Positions 17,493 to 26,069 are shown, counted from the first letter of the stretch. The stretch is 48,026 nucleotides of DNA from JANMEX01 sp031423755 (GCA_031423755.1 JANPGC010000049.1:1-48026), one strand, 5' to 3'. The notes: generated by a model from the letters alone, not told the origin. Made by a program: numbers and translations.

Positions 17493-19282
17493 GGTTCGGT
17501 TCCAGCAATTGCGGCGGCAAATTCCTTTGCCGAGAAGGGTTCAAGATCGGCGACCTGTTCGCCAACGCCGATGAAATAGACCGGCAGTTTGTGCTTGGCG
17601 GCGATGCCAACGAGAATGCCGCCGCGCGCCGTGCCATCAAGCTTGGTCATGACAAGGCCGTTGACACCGGCAATATTGCGGAAGATTTCGACCTGATTAA
17701 GGGCGTTCTGGCCTGTGGTCGCATCCAGCGTCTGCAACACCGTGTGCGGCGCCTCAGGGTCAAGCTTGCCTAGCACGCGCACGATCTTGGCAAGTTCGTC
17801 CATCAGCTCGGTACGGTTCTGCAAACGCCCCGCCGTGTCGATGATCAAAACGTCCGCGCCGGCATCCTTGGCCTTTTCAAACGCGTCATAGGCAAGACCC
17901 GCCGCATCCGAGCCGATCTTGTTGGACACAACGGGCGAACCGGTGCGCTGGCCCCAGATGTGCAACTGCTCAATCGCAGCCGCGCGGAAAGTATCGCCCG
18001 CCGCAAGCCACACGTTGAGTTTGGCCTCGCGCAGCTTTGCTGCCAGCTTGCCGATGGTGGTGGTCTTGCCGGTGCCGTTGACACCAACAAGCAGAATGAC
18101 ATGCGGCTTGTGCGACAGATCCAGTTCCAGCGGCCTGGCAACAGGCGCAAGCACCTTCTCGATCTCGGCCCGCATTACACCGCGCACCTCCTCGTCCGAA
18201 ACGTCCTTGCCAAAGCGGCCTGAAGACAGCGTGTCGGTGATGCGGATCGCCGTTTCCATGCCGAGATCAGCCCGGATCAGCACATCCTCGAGTTCCTGCA
18301 GAGTGTCTTCATCAAGCTTGCGTTTGGTGAAAATGCCGGTGATCGACGAGGACAGCTCCTTCGACGAGCGAGAGAGCCCGCGCTTCAGCCGCTGGAACCA
18401 TGAGATCTTCTCTTCCGGCTCAGGTGGCGGCGGCACATCCGCAACAGTGCCAATGTAGACTTTGCCTTCGCTGGTGGAGACCGGAATGTCGGCAACGGCA
18501 ACCGGTTCATTCAGCGCCGCCTCAACCAAGACATCAGGTTCGGCCAATTCGGCCTCAACCAAGACATCAGGTTCGGCCAATTCGGCCTCACCGGCAAACC
18601 CGCCGTCGGAGCCGCTCGGCTCTTGTGCAAGTTCAATCGGCGTTTCATCAGGTGCCGCATCTTCAGCAGGCTGTTCAAGCGTCGGCAATGGTTGAGGGTG
18701 ACCCGGCTCCGGCTCAGGCGATTCGTCGAGCGGCTCGGGAGTATCAAGATGCGGCAGACCATTGTCGGCGGTTTCAGGTGTCGGTTGGTACACGCCATCA
18801 GGCGCAAAGCTCTGGTCCGAACGCGCCTCGGCAGTCATTTCCGCAGGCGTTTGGACCGTTTCTTGCGAGCCAGATTCCTCAGCATCAGCCTTGGCGGCGT
18901 GTGGCTTCCCGGCAGAGGTCTGTCTGGGCCTGCCTGCAGGCTTTGGCCGTGCAGGTGCTGCCTCGGCTGCCTGCTCTGGCTCCACAGGCGGCGTAGTTTC
19001 CGCCTCTGCCATGTCGGGACGAATTTCGGCGGATGGCGCTTCAGCACCCAGTGGGAATACCGGTTCAAACACAGGTTCCGGTACGTCTGGAACAGGCGAT
19101 TCCCATTCCGCCTTTGGCGGCTGAGCGGCATCGCCAAACAACTCATCGTCAGTCCGAAGCGCGGGGGCCTCTTCTGCCATTGGCGCAGGCGGGACCGCAA
19201 GCTCGTCGCGCACGTCCTCGACGGCCTCAACAACCTCTTTTCTGCCGAAAGAGAAGATCTTCTTGATAAAGCCGAATGCCAT
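17489..19282 (-). CDS. ftsY: Signal recognition particle receptor FtsY
   Basis: This is a 597-residue protein, longer than E. coli FtsY (about 500). It opens with an amphipathic MAFGFIKKIFSFGRKEVVEA membrane-targeting helix, then has an acidic Pro/Glu/Ala-rich A domain (about 30-285). The NG domain begins near SWFQRLKRGLSRSSKELSS and carries the GTPase motifs GVNGTGKTTTIGKLA (about 400), DTAGRLQNR and TKLDGTARGG. It receives ribosome-SRP complexes at the membrane and is normally essential. The A domain holds a perfect 33-base tandem duplication at 18520-18585. It lies 3 bases after mtaB. Confidence 0.97.
   Translation of the reverse strand: MAFGFIKKIFSFGRKEVVEAVEDVRDELAVPPAPMAEEAPALRTDDELFGDAAQPPKAEWESPVPDVPEPVFEPVFPLGAEAPSAEIRPDMAEAETTPPVEPEQAAEAAPARPKPAGRPRQTSAGKPHAAKADAEESGSQETVQTPAEMTAEARSDQSFAPDGVYQPTPETADNGLPHLDTPEPLDESPEPEPGHPQPLPTLEQPAEDAAPDETPIELAQEPSGSDGGFAGEAELAEPDVLVEAELAEPDVLVEAALNEPVAVADIPVSTSEGKVYIGTVADVPPPPEPEEKISWFQRLKRGLSRSSKELSSSITGIFTKRKLDEDTLQELEDVLIRADLGMETAIRITDTLSSGRFGKDVSDEEVRGVMRAEIEKVLAPVARPLELDLSHKPHVILLVGVNGTGKTTTIGKLAAKLREAKLNVWLAAGDTFRAAAIEQLHIWGQRTGSPVVSNKIGSDAAGLAYDAFEKAKDAGADVLIIDTAGRLQNRTELMDELAKIVRVLGKLDPEAPHTVLQTLDATTGQNALNQVEIFRNIAGVNGLVMTKLDGTARGGILVGIAAKHKLPVYFIGVGEQVADLEPFSAKEFAAAIAGTEP
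18520..18585 (-). repeat. Two perfect 33-bp tandem copies inside ftsY
   Basis: Copy 1 is 18520-18552 and copy 2 is 18553-18585, identical at every base. They encode 11 residues twice (AELAEPDVLVE) in the acidic low-complexity domain, so length changes here keep the frame. Identity at third positions suggests a recent duplication. Confidence 0.9.
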
Positions 19283-19285
19283 GCG

Positions 19286-20572
19286 TCAGGCCGCCTGTTG
19301 GGTCGCTAGGGTGCCGGTCAGCATGGACCCGTCGTGGCCGTGAATGTCAACCTCGACAATCGTCCCCGCCTCTCCGCCATCAAGGCGCACCAGCGTGAAG
19401 CCTTCTGTGCGCCCGATCCCGGGCTTTTCGATCAGCACCTTTTGCCTTGTTTGTGCGATAGAATTGAGATGCACCAGATGGGCCTCATCCCCCTTGGTAC
19501 GCAGCCGCGCCGCACGGCTCTTGATCAATGCCCGTTCAAGCTGCGGCATCTTGGCGGCAGGCGTTCCCGCGCGCGGCGAGAATGGAAACACGTGCAGATT
19601 TGTCAGCCCGCACTCATCTACAATGCGCAGCGAGTTTTCAAACATCTCGTCGCTCTCGGTCGGAAAGCCGGCAATAATGTCCGCGCCAAACACGATGTCT
19701 GCACGGCGGGAGCGCAGATCATTGCAAAACCGGATTGAATCCTCGCGGGAGTGTCTGCGTTTCATCCGCTTCAGGATCATGTTGTCACCGGACTGAAGCG
19801 ACAGGTGCAGATGCGGCATCAGCCGGGCTTCCGACGTGATGGTATCGATCAACGCCTCATCGGCCTCGATGGAATCAATTGACGAAAGCCGCAGCCGCTT
19901 CAGCGCCGGAACGGACTTCAAAATTGTCTGCACGAGTTTTCCGAGCGAAGGCTGGCCCGGAAGGTCCGGTCCATAAGAGGTCAGATCAACGCCCGAAAGC
20001 ACCACTTCCAGATAGCCATTGTCCGACAGTCGTTTGATTTGATCAACCACTGCCCCCATCGGCACGGAGCGCGAGTTGCCGCGGCCGAACGGGATGATGC
20101 AGAATGTGCAGCGATGATCGCAGCCGTTCTGCACTTGCACGAAAGCGCGCGCCCGGCCTTCGAGCGCGTCAACCATGTGCGAGGAGGTTTCGCCCACGCT
20201 CATGATATCGTTGACACGCACTTTCTCAAAATCATTGACGCCAAAATCCGGAAGCGAACGATATGAATGGCTCTTCAGCTTTTCCTCATTGCCGAGCACC
20301 AGATCAACCTCCGCCATGTCGGCAAACTTCTGCGGATCAGTCTGCGCCGCACAGCCGGTGACAATGATGCGGGCATTTGGATGGTCGCGCCGCGCCTTGC
20401 GGATGGCCTGGCTTGCCTGCCGCACGGCTTCGCCCGTCACGGCGCAGGTGTTGACGATCACCGCACCGCCATGAAGCGCGTCAAGCCCGGCAGCCTTGGC
20501 CTCGCGCCGGATGACCTCGGACTCGTAAGTATTAAGGCGGCATCCAAAGGTGAGAACTTCCAGACCACTCAT
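19286..20572 (-). CDS. mtaB: tRNA (N6-threonylcarbamoyladenosine(37)-C2)-methylthiotransferase MtaB
   Basis: This is a 428-residue radical SAM methylthiotransferase that makes ms2t6A37 in ANN-decoding tRNAs. The N-terminal cluster domain has GCRLNTYESE, NTCAVTGEA and TGCAAQ, which supply its three cysteines. The radical SAM motif is CDHRCTFC (Cys151, 155, 158), followed by IIPFGRGNSRS. A C-terminal TRAM-like region (about 365-425) is present. MtaB is chosen over MiaB because of the eukaryote-like opening VLTFGCRLNTYES and length. It overlaps dapF by four bases. Confidence 0.92.
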   Translation of the reverse strand: MSGLEVLTFGCRLNTYESEVIRREAKAAGLDALHGGAVIVNTCAVTGEAVRQASQAIRKARRDHPNARIIVTGCAAQTDPQKFADMAEVDLVLGNEEKLKSHSYRSLPDFGVNDFEKVRVNDIMSVGETSSHMVDALEGRARAFVQVQNGCDHRCTFCIIPFGRGNSRSVPMGAVVDQIKRLSDNGYLEVVLSGVDLTSYGPDLPGQPSLGKLVQTILKSVPALKRLRLSSIDSIEADEALIDTITSEARLMPHLHLSLQSGDNMILKRMKRRHSREDSIRFCNDLRSRRADIVFGADIIAGFPTESDEMFENSLRIVDECGLTNLHVFPFSPRAGTPAAKMPQLERALIKSRAARLRTKGDEAHLVHLNSIAQTRQKVLIEKPGIGRTEGFTLVRLDGGEAGTIVEVDIHGHDGSMLTGTLATQQAA

Positions 20573-21456
20573 GCCGCACTGACCGTTTCTTCAAGCCGGA
20601 TGAACGCACCGGTCTCAGGATCCAGCCGGCCGGCAAATTCCCACTCGGCTGGCCCCGTCATGATGACATGGCCATCCTCGCGCCAGTCAATGTGCAGCGG
20701 TCCGCCCGGGACCGTTACGATGACGGAACGATTGGCTCGTCGCGTCCGCGCCGCCGAAACGGCCACGGCGCAGGCGGCGGAACCGCAGGCAAGCGTCAGC
20801 CCCGCGCCACGCTCCCATGTGCGCATGATGATGGTGTCCGGCGACGTGACCTGAGCAATTGAAATATTGGCGCGCTCGGGAAACAGCGGGTGGTTCTCGA
20901 GCAGCGGGCCAAAGCGGGCAAGATCATAGGACCAGACGTCTTGATCTACCCAGAACACCGCATGCGGATTGCCCATATTGGCGACCGATGGCGAATGCAG
21001 GATCGGTGCGCCGAGTGGCCCGATCTCAAGCTCGATATAGCGTGTGTCGCCGAATTCCTCAGAAAGCGGAATATCCTGCCAGCCAAACTTTGGCATGCCC
21101 ATATCAACCGAAATCAACCCGTCCTCATGTTCGTTGGCCTCAAGAATTCCGGCAATGGTCTCAAATGTGAACGCCTTGCGCCCGGTCTCGGCGCTGAGCG
21201 CCTGTACGACACAACGCGTGCCATTGCCACACGCTTGCGCCATTGACCCGTCGCTGTTGATGATCTCGATATACGCGTCCGTTCCCGGTGTCTTCGGATC
21301 ATGGATGGCCATGATCTGGTCGAACTTGGTCATTGGATCCCGGTCAAGCGCAACCGCCGCCTGCGGCGTGACATGGCTCGCCTGCCCGCGCATGTCGGCA
21401 ACGATGATCTGGTTGCCCAGCCCGTTCATCTTGGCGAAGTTGATGGATAGGGACAT
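20569..21456 (-). CDS. dapF: Diaminopimelate epimerase DapF
   Basis: This is a 295-residue enzyme that converts LL- to meso-diaminopimelate for lysine and peptidoglycan synthesis. The two catalytic cysteines are visible as Cys76 in ACGNGTRCV and Cys224 in LACGSAACA. FAKMNGLGNQIIVADMRG at the N-terminus is typical. The start at 21456 has GGAA 7 bases upstream. It lies 38 bases after the parE-like toxin gene on the same strand and leads an overlapping block with mtaB, ftsY and yciB. No separate promoter is obvious in the 38-base gap, so a promoter inside or before the toxin genes is possible. Confidence 0.96.
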   Translation of the reverse strand: MSLSINFAKMNGLGNQIIVADMRGQASHVTPQAAVALDRDPMTKFDQIMAIHDPKTPGTDAYIEIINSDGSMAQACGNGTRCVVQALSAETGRKAFTFETIAGILEANEHEDGLISVDMGMPKFGWQDIPLSEEFGDTRYIELEIGPLGAPILHSPSVANMGNPHAVFWVDQDVWSYDLARFGPLLENHPLFPERANISIAQVTSPDTIIMRTWERGAGLTLACGSAACAVAVSAARTRRANRSVIVTVPGGPLHIDWREDGHVIMTGPAEWEFAGRLDPETGAFIRLEETVSAA

Positions 21457-21494
21457 GGGACAGTTCCAATTGGTCGTTCAGTCTATCTGGGCAT

Positions 21495-21779
21495 TCAGAG
21501 CAGGTCTTGCCACAATCGGGCACCGTGAAAAACGCGCAGAATCTCTGCTCCGTCAGAAATCTGCCGATAGCATATGAGGTAATTGCCAAAGGCGATTGTC
21601 CGCAATCCTTTTAGAACTTCTGGTCGCTGTCTGCCAATTCCTGGTGCGGCGGCAATCGCCTCCAGTTTTTCTTCAACATCGACGATCCATTGAAAGGCCG
21701 CGCGCGGACTGTCCTGTGCGATATAGTCGGCGATGGATTCTATGTCTTGATCTGACTGGAGGGTACGCACCAGTGTCAT
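21495..21779 (-). CDS. parE: ParE/RelE-family toxin
   Basis: This is a 94-residue protein with the ParE-type layout: an N-terminal helical pair (DIESIADYIAQDSPRAAFQW), a helix VEEKLEAIAAAPGIGRQRPE, then the strand pair GLRTIAFGNYLICYRQ and ILRVFHGARLW. The RxxxFGNYLIxYR and LRVxHGAR blocks are characteristic. ParE toxins poison gyrase, RelE toxins cleave mRNA; this sequence looks ParE-like, but the target is inference. The ATG at 21779 overlaps the antitoxin stop (ATGA), the normal antitoxin-first order. Confidence 0.9.
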   Translation of the reverse strand: MTLVRTLQSDQDIESIADYIAQDSPRAAFQWIVDVEEKLEAIAAAPGIGRQRPEVLKGLRTIAFGNYLICYRQISDGAEILRVFHGARLWQDLL

Positions 21780-22045
21780 TGACTGGCCAGCCGATTATAC
21801 TTGGCCTTCATACGTTCAAAAAACTGTTCGCCATCAACCGACGGGCCACTGTCTATCCCCTCCTGAATAAGGCGCCTGAGCTCTTCAATCGCCTGTTCGC
21901 GCTGCTTCCGGCGATACTCCCAGTCTCGCAGAGCCTCACGCACGACTTCACTTGTCGACGCGTATTCGCCTGCGTCAACTGCTGCACGCATCAGCGACGC
22001 CATTTCTGGCGTAACTGCGACGCTTAGTTTTTCCACATTCGACAT
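21776..22045 (-). CDS. parD: ParD-like antitoxin (ribbon-helix-helix)
   Basis: This is an 89-residue protein from the ATG at 22045, chosen because GGAGG lies 5 bases upstream; a longer in-frame start at 22138 would run through the operator. The N-terminal ribbon-helix-helix is EKLSVAVTPEMASLMRAAVD, followed by YASTSEVVREALRDWEYRRK, matching ParD/CopG-type antitoxins. The C-terminal helix and tail (about 60-89) would wrap the toxin. It probably binds the 12-bp inverted repeat at 22069-22099 to repress its own promoter. Confidence 0.9.
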   Translation of the reverse strand: MSNVEKLSVAVTPEMASLMRAAVDAGEYASTSEVVREALRDWEYRRKQREQAIEELRRLIQEGIDSGPSVDGEQFFERMKAKYNRLASQ

Positions 22046-22068
22046 GCACGCCTCCATCAAACCCTTAA

Positions 22069-22101
22069 GCAAATGGTAGGCAAGTTTCCTACCATTTGCA
22101 A
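22069..22101 (-). promoter_or_regulatory. Operator and promoter of the parDE-like module
   Basis: A perfect 12-bp inverted repeat GCAAATGGTAGG / CCTACCATTTGC (22069-22080 and 22088-22099) has a 7-base spacer. On the minus strand TTGCAA (22096-22101) and TACCAT (22073-22078) sit 17 bases apart as -35 and -10, so the repeat overlies the promoter, as expected for an autorepressed toxin-antitoxin operon. The repeat ends 23 bases before the antitoxin start. Confidence 0.75.
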
Positions 22102-22112
22102 GATTGGGCTCG

Positions 22113-23168
22113 TCAAGCCGCCTTCTTCTTCGGCGCAATCAGCCCCTTGGCCACCAGCAATTCCGCGATCTGCACCGCGTTCAGCGCCGCGCCCTTGCGC
22201 AGATTATCCGAGACCACCCAGATATTGAGGCCGTTTTCGACTGTCGCATCTTCGCGGATGCGCGAGATATAGGTGGCGTCTTCGCCAGCACAATCGATCG
22301 GCGTGGCGTAGCCGCCATTTTCCTTCGTGTCGATCACCAGACAGCCCGGCGCATCGCGCAGGATTTCGCGCGCTTCGTCTGCCGAGATCGGCTTTTCGAA
22401 CTCGATGTTGATCGCTTCCGAGTGGCCGATAAAGACCGGCACGCGCACGCATGTCGCGGTCACCTTGATCTTCGGGTCGAGCATCTTCTTGGTCTCGGCG
22501 ACCATCTTCCACTCTTCCTTGGTATAGCCGTCTTCCATGAACACATCGATGTGCGGGATGACGTTGAAGGCAATCCGCTTGGTGAACTTCTTGTTCTCCA
22601 CCGGATCGGCGACGAACACGGCGCGCGTCTGCGTGAACAGCTCGTCCATGCCTTCCTTGCCCGCGCCAGATACCGACTGATAGGTCGATACGACAATGCG
22701 TGTGATCGTCGCCGCATCATGCAGCGGCTTCAGCGCCACCAGCATCTGCGCCGTCGAGCAATTGGGGTTGGCGATAATGTTGCGCTTGGAAAACTGTGCG
22801 ATCGCATCCGGGTTCACCTCCGGCACGATCAGCGGAACGTTTGAATCATAGCGGAAGGCCGACGAGTTATCGATCACGATACAGCCCTGCGCGCCGATCT
22901 TTGGCGACCATTCCTTCGAGACATTGCCGCCCGCAGACATCAGGCATATATCCGTGTCCGAGAAGTCGTAGTGCTCGAGAACCTTGCACTTCAACGTGCG
23001 GTCGCCGAACGACACTTCCGTGCCCAGTGAGCGCCGCGAGGCCAACGCCACAACTTCAGACACCGGAAAGCCGCGCTCTTCCAGAATGTTCAGCATTTCG
23101 CGCCCGACATTGCCTGTCGCGCCGACGATTGCCACCTTGAAACCTTGACTGTTCATTTTTGAATTCAT
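22113..23168 (-). CDS. asd: Aspartate-semialdehyde dehydrogenase
   Basis: This is a 351-residue enzyme that reduces aspartyl phosphate, feeding lysine, threonine, methionine and diaminopimelate synthesis. It shows the NADP-binding VAIVGATGNVGREMLNILEE, the active-site Cys137 in NPNCSTAQM, the SYQSVSGAG-type loop (STYQSVSGAGKEG), and the catalytic His in VFIGHSEAIN. I chose the ATG at 23168 because GGGGAG lies 9 bases upstream; ATGs at 23177 and 23156 are alternatives. Together with dapF it brackets the toxin-antitoxin pair, so two diaminopimelate pathway genes flank it. Confidence 0.96.
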   Translation of the reverse strand: MNSKMNSQGFKVAIVGATGNVGREMLNILEERGFPVSEVVALASRRSLGTEVSFGDRTLKCKVLEHYDFSDTDICLMSAGGNVSKEWSPKIGAQGCIVIDNSSAFRYDSNVPLIVPEVNPDAIAQFSKRNIIANPNCSTAQMLVALKPLHDAATITRIVVSTYQSVSGAGKEGMDELFTQTRAVFVADPVENKKFTKRIAFNVIPHIDVFMEDGYTKEEWKMVAETKKMLDPKIKVTATCVRVPVFIGHSEAINIEFEKPISADEAREILRDAPGCLVIDTKENGGYATPIDCAGEDATYISRIREDATVENGLNIWVVSDNLRKGAALNAVQIAELLVAKGLIAPKKKAA

Positions 23169-23598
23169 CCTGTTCATCTCCCCGCCTCATCAAACCCGCT
23201 TGGCCGTCTGCGGGTCGTCTCCCTTGGCGCAAGGCCCGGGGGAGTTCGGGAAGGCCAGGGTGATCAGACCGTTTTGGTGGTCGTTTTGGCAGTGGTTTTG
23301 AAAGAATAATGGCGAACCCGCCCGGCAGCAAAAGCCGGGACAATTATGGCAGAAATGGCAAAACCAAAACGGCGCATTACAGGTTTCCTTTTCGAGGCCG
23401 CTCTTAGCCACTTTTCAGCAGGAGTCAACCGCAAGCGCTTGCCGCCGCGCTATTAGACTAAAGTCATGAGTCCAAAGGATTGCTGCCCTGCGAACTCTTT
23501 TTCTGGCATGCCTGTGCCAAATGGGCACGCTTGGCGGAGGAGTTTGCGGGGCGTCCATTTTGACGACAACCAAGCCTTTTTCGGGGAGGATTTACGAA
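23169..23598. other. Divergent intergenic region between asd and MHS transporter
   Basis: About 430 bases holding the promoters of both genes. Short frames on both strands have unnatural composition and no ribosome sites. A stem CCCGGC/GCCGGG (23321-23326, 23334-23339) lacks a T-run on either strand. No RNA gene was recognised. Confidence 0.5.
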
Positions 23599-25488
23599 AT
23601 GGCAACTGTGGCTCTAGCCGCCCGCACCGGCGGTATGACACGTGAAGAAAAGAAAGTTATCTTTGCTTCTTCACTTGGCACCGTCTTTGAATGGTACGAT
23701 TTCTATCTTTACGGATCATTGGCCGCCTTCATTGGCGCGGCCTTCTTCTCGCAATATCCGGAAGCAACCCGCAACATTTTCGCGCTGCTGGCCTTTGCCG
23801 CCGGCTTCCTGGTCCGCCCGTTCGGCGCGCTGGTGTTCGGTCGTCTTGGCGATCTTGTCGGCCGCAAATATACGTTCTTGGTCACAATCGTTATCATGGG
23901 CATGTCGACATTCCTTGTCGGCCTTCTTCCGTCGGCCGCAACCATCGGCATCGCTGCTCCAATCCTGTTGATCGCGCTTCGCATGCTGCAGGGCTTGGCG
24001 CTGGGCGGTGAATATGGCGGCGCAGCAACTTATGTTGCCGAGCATTCGCCCCCCGGAAAACGTGGCTATTACACCTCATTTATTCAGACGACCGCGACAC
24101 TTGGTCTGTTCCTGTCACTCATCGTCATTCTCCTCCTGCAGACCAACATGAGCAAAGAGGCGTTCTCCGACTACGGCTGGCGCATTCCGTTCCTGCTGTC
24201 GGCAATCTTGCTTGGGATATCAGTCTGGATACGCTTGCAGATGAACGAATCGCCGGTCTTTCAGCAGATCAAAGACGAAGGAAAACAGTCCAAAGCACCG
24301 CTGTCTGAGGCATTCGGACAATGGAAGAATGCCAAAATTGCCATTCTCGCCCTACTCGGTGCGACCGCCGGTCAGGCCGTTGTCTGGTACACCGGTCAAT
24401 TCTACGCGCTATTCTTCCTGCAGAATGTTCTGAAGGTTGACGGCCCGTCGGTGAACAAAATGGTGGCCGTTTCCTTGCTGCTTGGCACCGGCTTCTTCAT
24501 TGTCTTCGGCTGGCTTTCGGACAAGATCGGTCGCAAGCCGATTATCATGGCGGGCCTGGCGCTTGCTATCCTGACCTACTTCCCGCTGTTCAAAGCGCTG
24601 ACTGAAGCTGCCAACCCGGCACTTTACAAGGCGCAGAACGAAGTGACAGCAACTGTGAGTGCTGATCCCAAAGATTGTAACTTCCAGTTCAATCCGACAG
24701 GCACTGCGAAATTCACCACCTCATGCGACATCGCGACAGCGTTCCTGACGCGCAACTCGGTACCATACAAGGTCGTGGACGGCACGGCTGGCTCGCCGGC
24801 ATCCATAGAATTGGGCGGCGTGAAGGTCGAGTCCTACGATGCGGTTGCCGCTGGCGACAAGGCAGCCGGCATGAAAGCTGCATTTGAAAAGGGTGTGAAC
24901 CTTGCCATGCAGAAGGGCGGCTATCCGCTGGTCCGCGATCCGGCAAAGGTTGCCGGTTCGAAGCTTGCTGGCTTTGCGACAGCAAATCCGGAACTGTCGC
25001 TTGACGTTGCAGCCATCGAGGCTGGCGAAAAGACAATGATGCCCGTTGCCGATGCTGTCAAAGCCAAGCTTCTCAGCGAAGACGAGGCCAAGGCGATCAC
25101 CGAGGCTGAAGTGCCGGTTTATGCCGTCAAGGACGCTGGTGCATTCAAGATGGTTGCCCAGGCAGATGCAATCAACTGGACCAAGATCATCGGCATCCTG
25201 ACGATCCTCGTCATTTACGTAACGATGGTCTATGGCCCGATTGCCGCATGGCTGGTCGAAATGTTCCCGACCCGCATCCGCTACACCGGCATGTCGCTGC
25301 CATATCACATCGGCAACGGCTGGTTTGGCGGCCTGCTCCCGGCAACCGTGTTCGCCATGAGCGCGGCCAAGGGCGACATATACTACGGCCTTTGGTACCC
25401 GATTGTGATCGCGGCGATGACGCTGGTTATCGGCCTGCTGTTCGTCAAGGACAACAAGCGCAATCACGAACTCAAGGACATGGATTGA
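23599..25488 (+). CDS. MHS-family MFS transporter with a large extracytoplasmic insert
   Basis: This is a 629-residue transporter. The opening SSLGTVFEWYDFYLYGSLAA, the motif GRLGDLVGRKYTF, LRMLQGLALGGEYGGAATYV and the later MFPTRIRYTGMSLPYHIGNG identify the metabolite:H+ symporter (ProP/ShiA-like) branch. Such proteins usually have about 440 residues; here residues about 339-524 form an extra hydrophilic stretch between two membrane segments. It contains Cys360 and Cys376 (KDCNFQFNPTGTA...SCD) and a helical Ala/Lys-rich part. The ATG at 23599 is preferred because GGGGAGGA precedes it by about 9 bases. The substrate is unknown; a small organic acid or osmolyte is likely. Confidence 0.9.
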   Translation: MATVALAARTGGMTREEKKVIFASSLGTVFEWYDFYLYGSLAAFIGAAFFSQYPEATRNIFALLAFAAGFLVRPFGALVFGRLGDLVGRKYTFLVTIVIMGMSTFLVGLLPSAATIGIAAPILLIALRMLQGLALGGEYGGAATYVAEHSPPGKRGYYTSFIQTTATLGLFLSLIVILLLQTNMSKEAFSDYGWRIPFLLSAILLGISVWIRLQMNESPVFQQIKDEGKQSKAPLSEAFGQWKNAKIAILALLGATAGQAVVWYTGQFYALFFLQNVLKVDGPSVNKMVAVSLLLGTGFFIVFGWLSDKIGRKPIIMAGLALAILTYFPLFKALTEAANPALYKAQNEVTATVSADPKDCNFQFNPTGTAKFTTSCDIATAFLTRNSVPYKVVDGTAGSPASIELGGVKVESYDAVAAGDKAAGMKAAFEKGVNLAMQKGGYPLVRDPAKVAGSKLAGFATANPELSLDVAAIEAGEKTMMPVADAVKAKLLSEDEAKAITEAEVPVYAVKDAGAFKMVAQADAINWTKIIGILTILVIYVTMVYGPIAAWLVEMFPTRIRYTGMSLPYHIGNGWFGGLLPATVFAMSAAKGDIYYGLWYPIVIAAMTLVIGLLFVKDNKRNHELKDMD

Positions 25489-25513
25489 TCCTGTCCTGAA
25501 CTGAAAACCATAG

Positions 25514-25544
25514 GCCCGGCGTCTCAAACCGCCGGGCTTTTTTT
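25514..25544 (+). terminator. Rho-independent terminator of the MHS transporter gene
   Basis: A perfect 8-bp stem GCCCGGCG/CGCCGGGC (25514-25521 and 25530-25537) with an 8-base loop is followed directly by seven T residues, 26 bases after the stop codon. Confidence 0.93.
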
Positions 25545-25571
25545 CGCCAAAAATCCCGCTAATCTGATCCG

Positions 25572-26012
25572 ATGAAAATTATCGCCCGACTTGCCGCCGC
25601 CGCCCTAATGTCCACCGCTTGCCTGGCGCAGGCGCAGGATGTCAAACGCAACGGATTGCAGATGGACGGTATCGAACTCTCCGCCGTACTCTCCGGTATG
25701 ACCATGACGGGCAACTACGGCAACGGCGTCAAATTCACCGAAACTTACCATCCGGACGGCTCAGTCACCTACGCGGACGATCAAGGCAATGACCGCGGCC
25801 GCTGGTTTGTGCGTGGCCGCCTGTTCTGCACCTTTTACGAAACATCCAACGGCGCCTGTTTCTCAGTGAAGAAAAGCGGCGACAATTGCTATGAATATTT
25901 CACGCAGGAAGAAGAGGACGGCTCCATCCACGCTGATGCCGGCGCCTGGAACTCCGTCGGCTGGGACAAGAACAAAACAACCAGCTGCGATTTGGCTGAC
26001 AAGACCTCTTGA
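25572..26012 (+). CDS. Small secreted protein of unknown function
   Basis: This gene encodes 146 residues starting with a signal peptide (MKIIARLAAAALMSTACLAQ, cleavage near AQA-QD), so it is probably periplasmic. The mature part is rich in Gly, Asp and aromatic residues and has four cysteines (RLFCTFYE, GACFSVKK, DNCYEYF, TSCDLAD), which probably form two disulfides. The pattern TYHPDGSVTYADDQGNDRGR suggests a small beta-barrel. I do not recognise the family with confidence. It stands alone after a strong terminator, so it needs its own promoter in the short gap, and converges on leuB. Confidence 0.7.
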   Translation: MKIIARLAAAALMSTACLAQAQDVKRNGLQMDGIELSAVLSGMTMTGNYGNGVKFTETYHPDGSVTYADDQGNDRGRWFVRGRLFCTFYETSNGACFSVKKSGDNCYEYFTQEEEDGSIHADAGAWNSVGWDKNKTTSCDLADKTS

Positions 26013-26032
26013 AGGCTCGTTCACATGAGAGA

Positions 26033-26054
26033 GGCGCATCCGAAAGGATGCGCC
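26033..26054. terminator. GAAA-capped hairpin between convergent genes
   Basis: A perfect 9-bp stem GGCGCATCC/GGATGCGCC with a GAAA loop lies between the stops at 26012 and 26070. Neither side has a real T-run (the minus side has TCTCATGT), so it may be a weak bidirectional terminator or an mRNA-end stabiliser. Confidence 0.45.
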
Positions 26055-26069
26055 ATGAACATCTGAAGA

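Noticed and set aside
23321..23339. Terminator upstream of asd
   Set aside because: The 6-bp CCCGGC/GCCGGG stem has no T-run on either strand and lies between divergent promoters where none is expected.
23190..23520. A small gene in the asd/MHS intergenic gap
   Set aside because: Frames on both strands have unnatural composition, no ribosome site and no recognisable domain.
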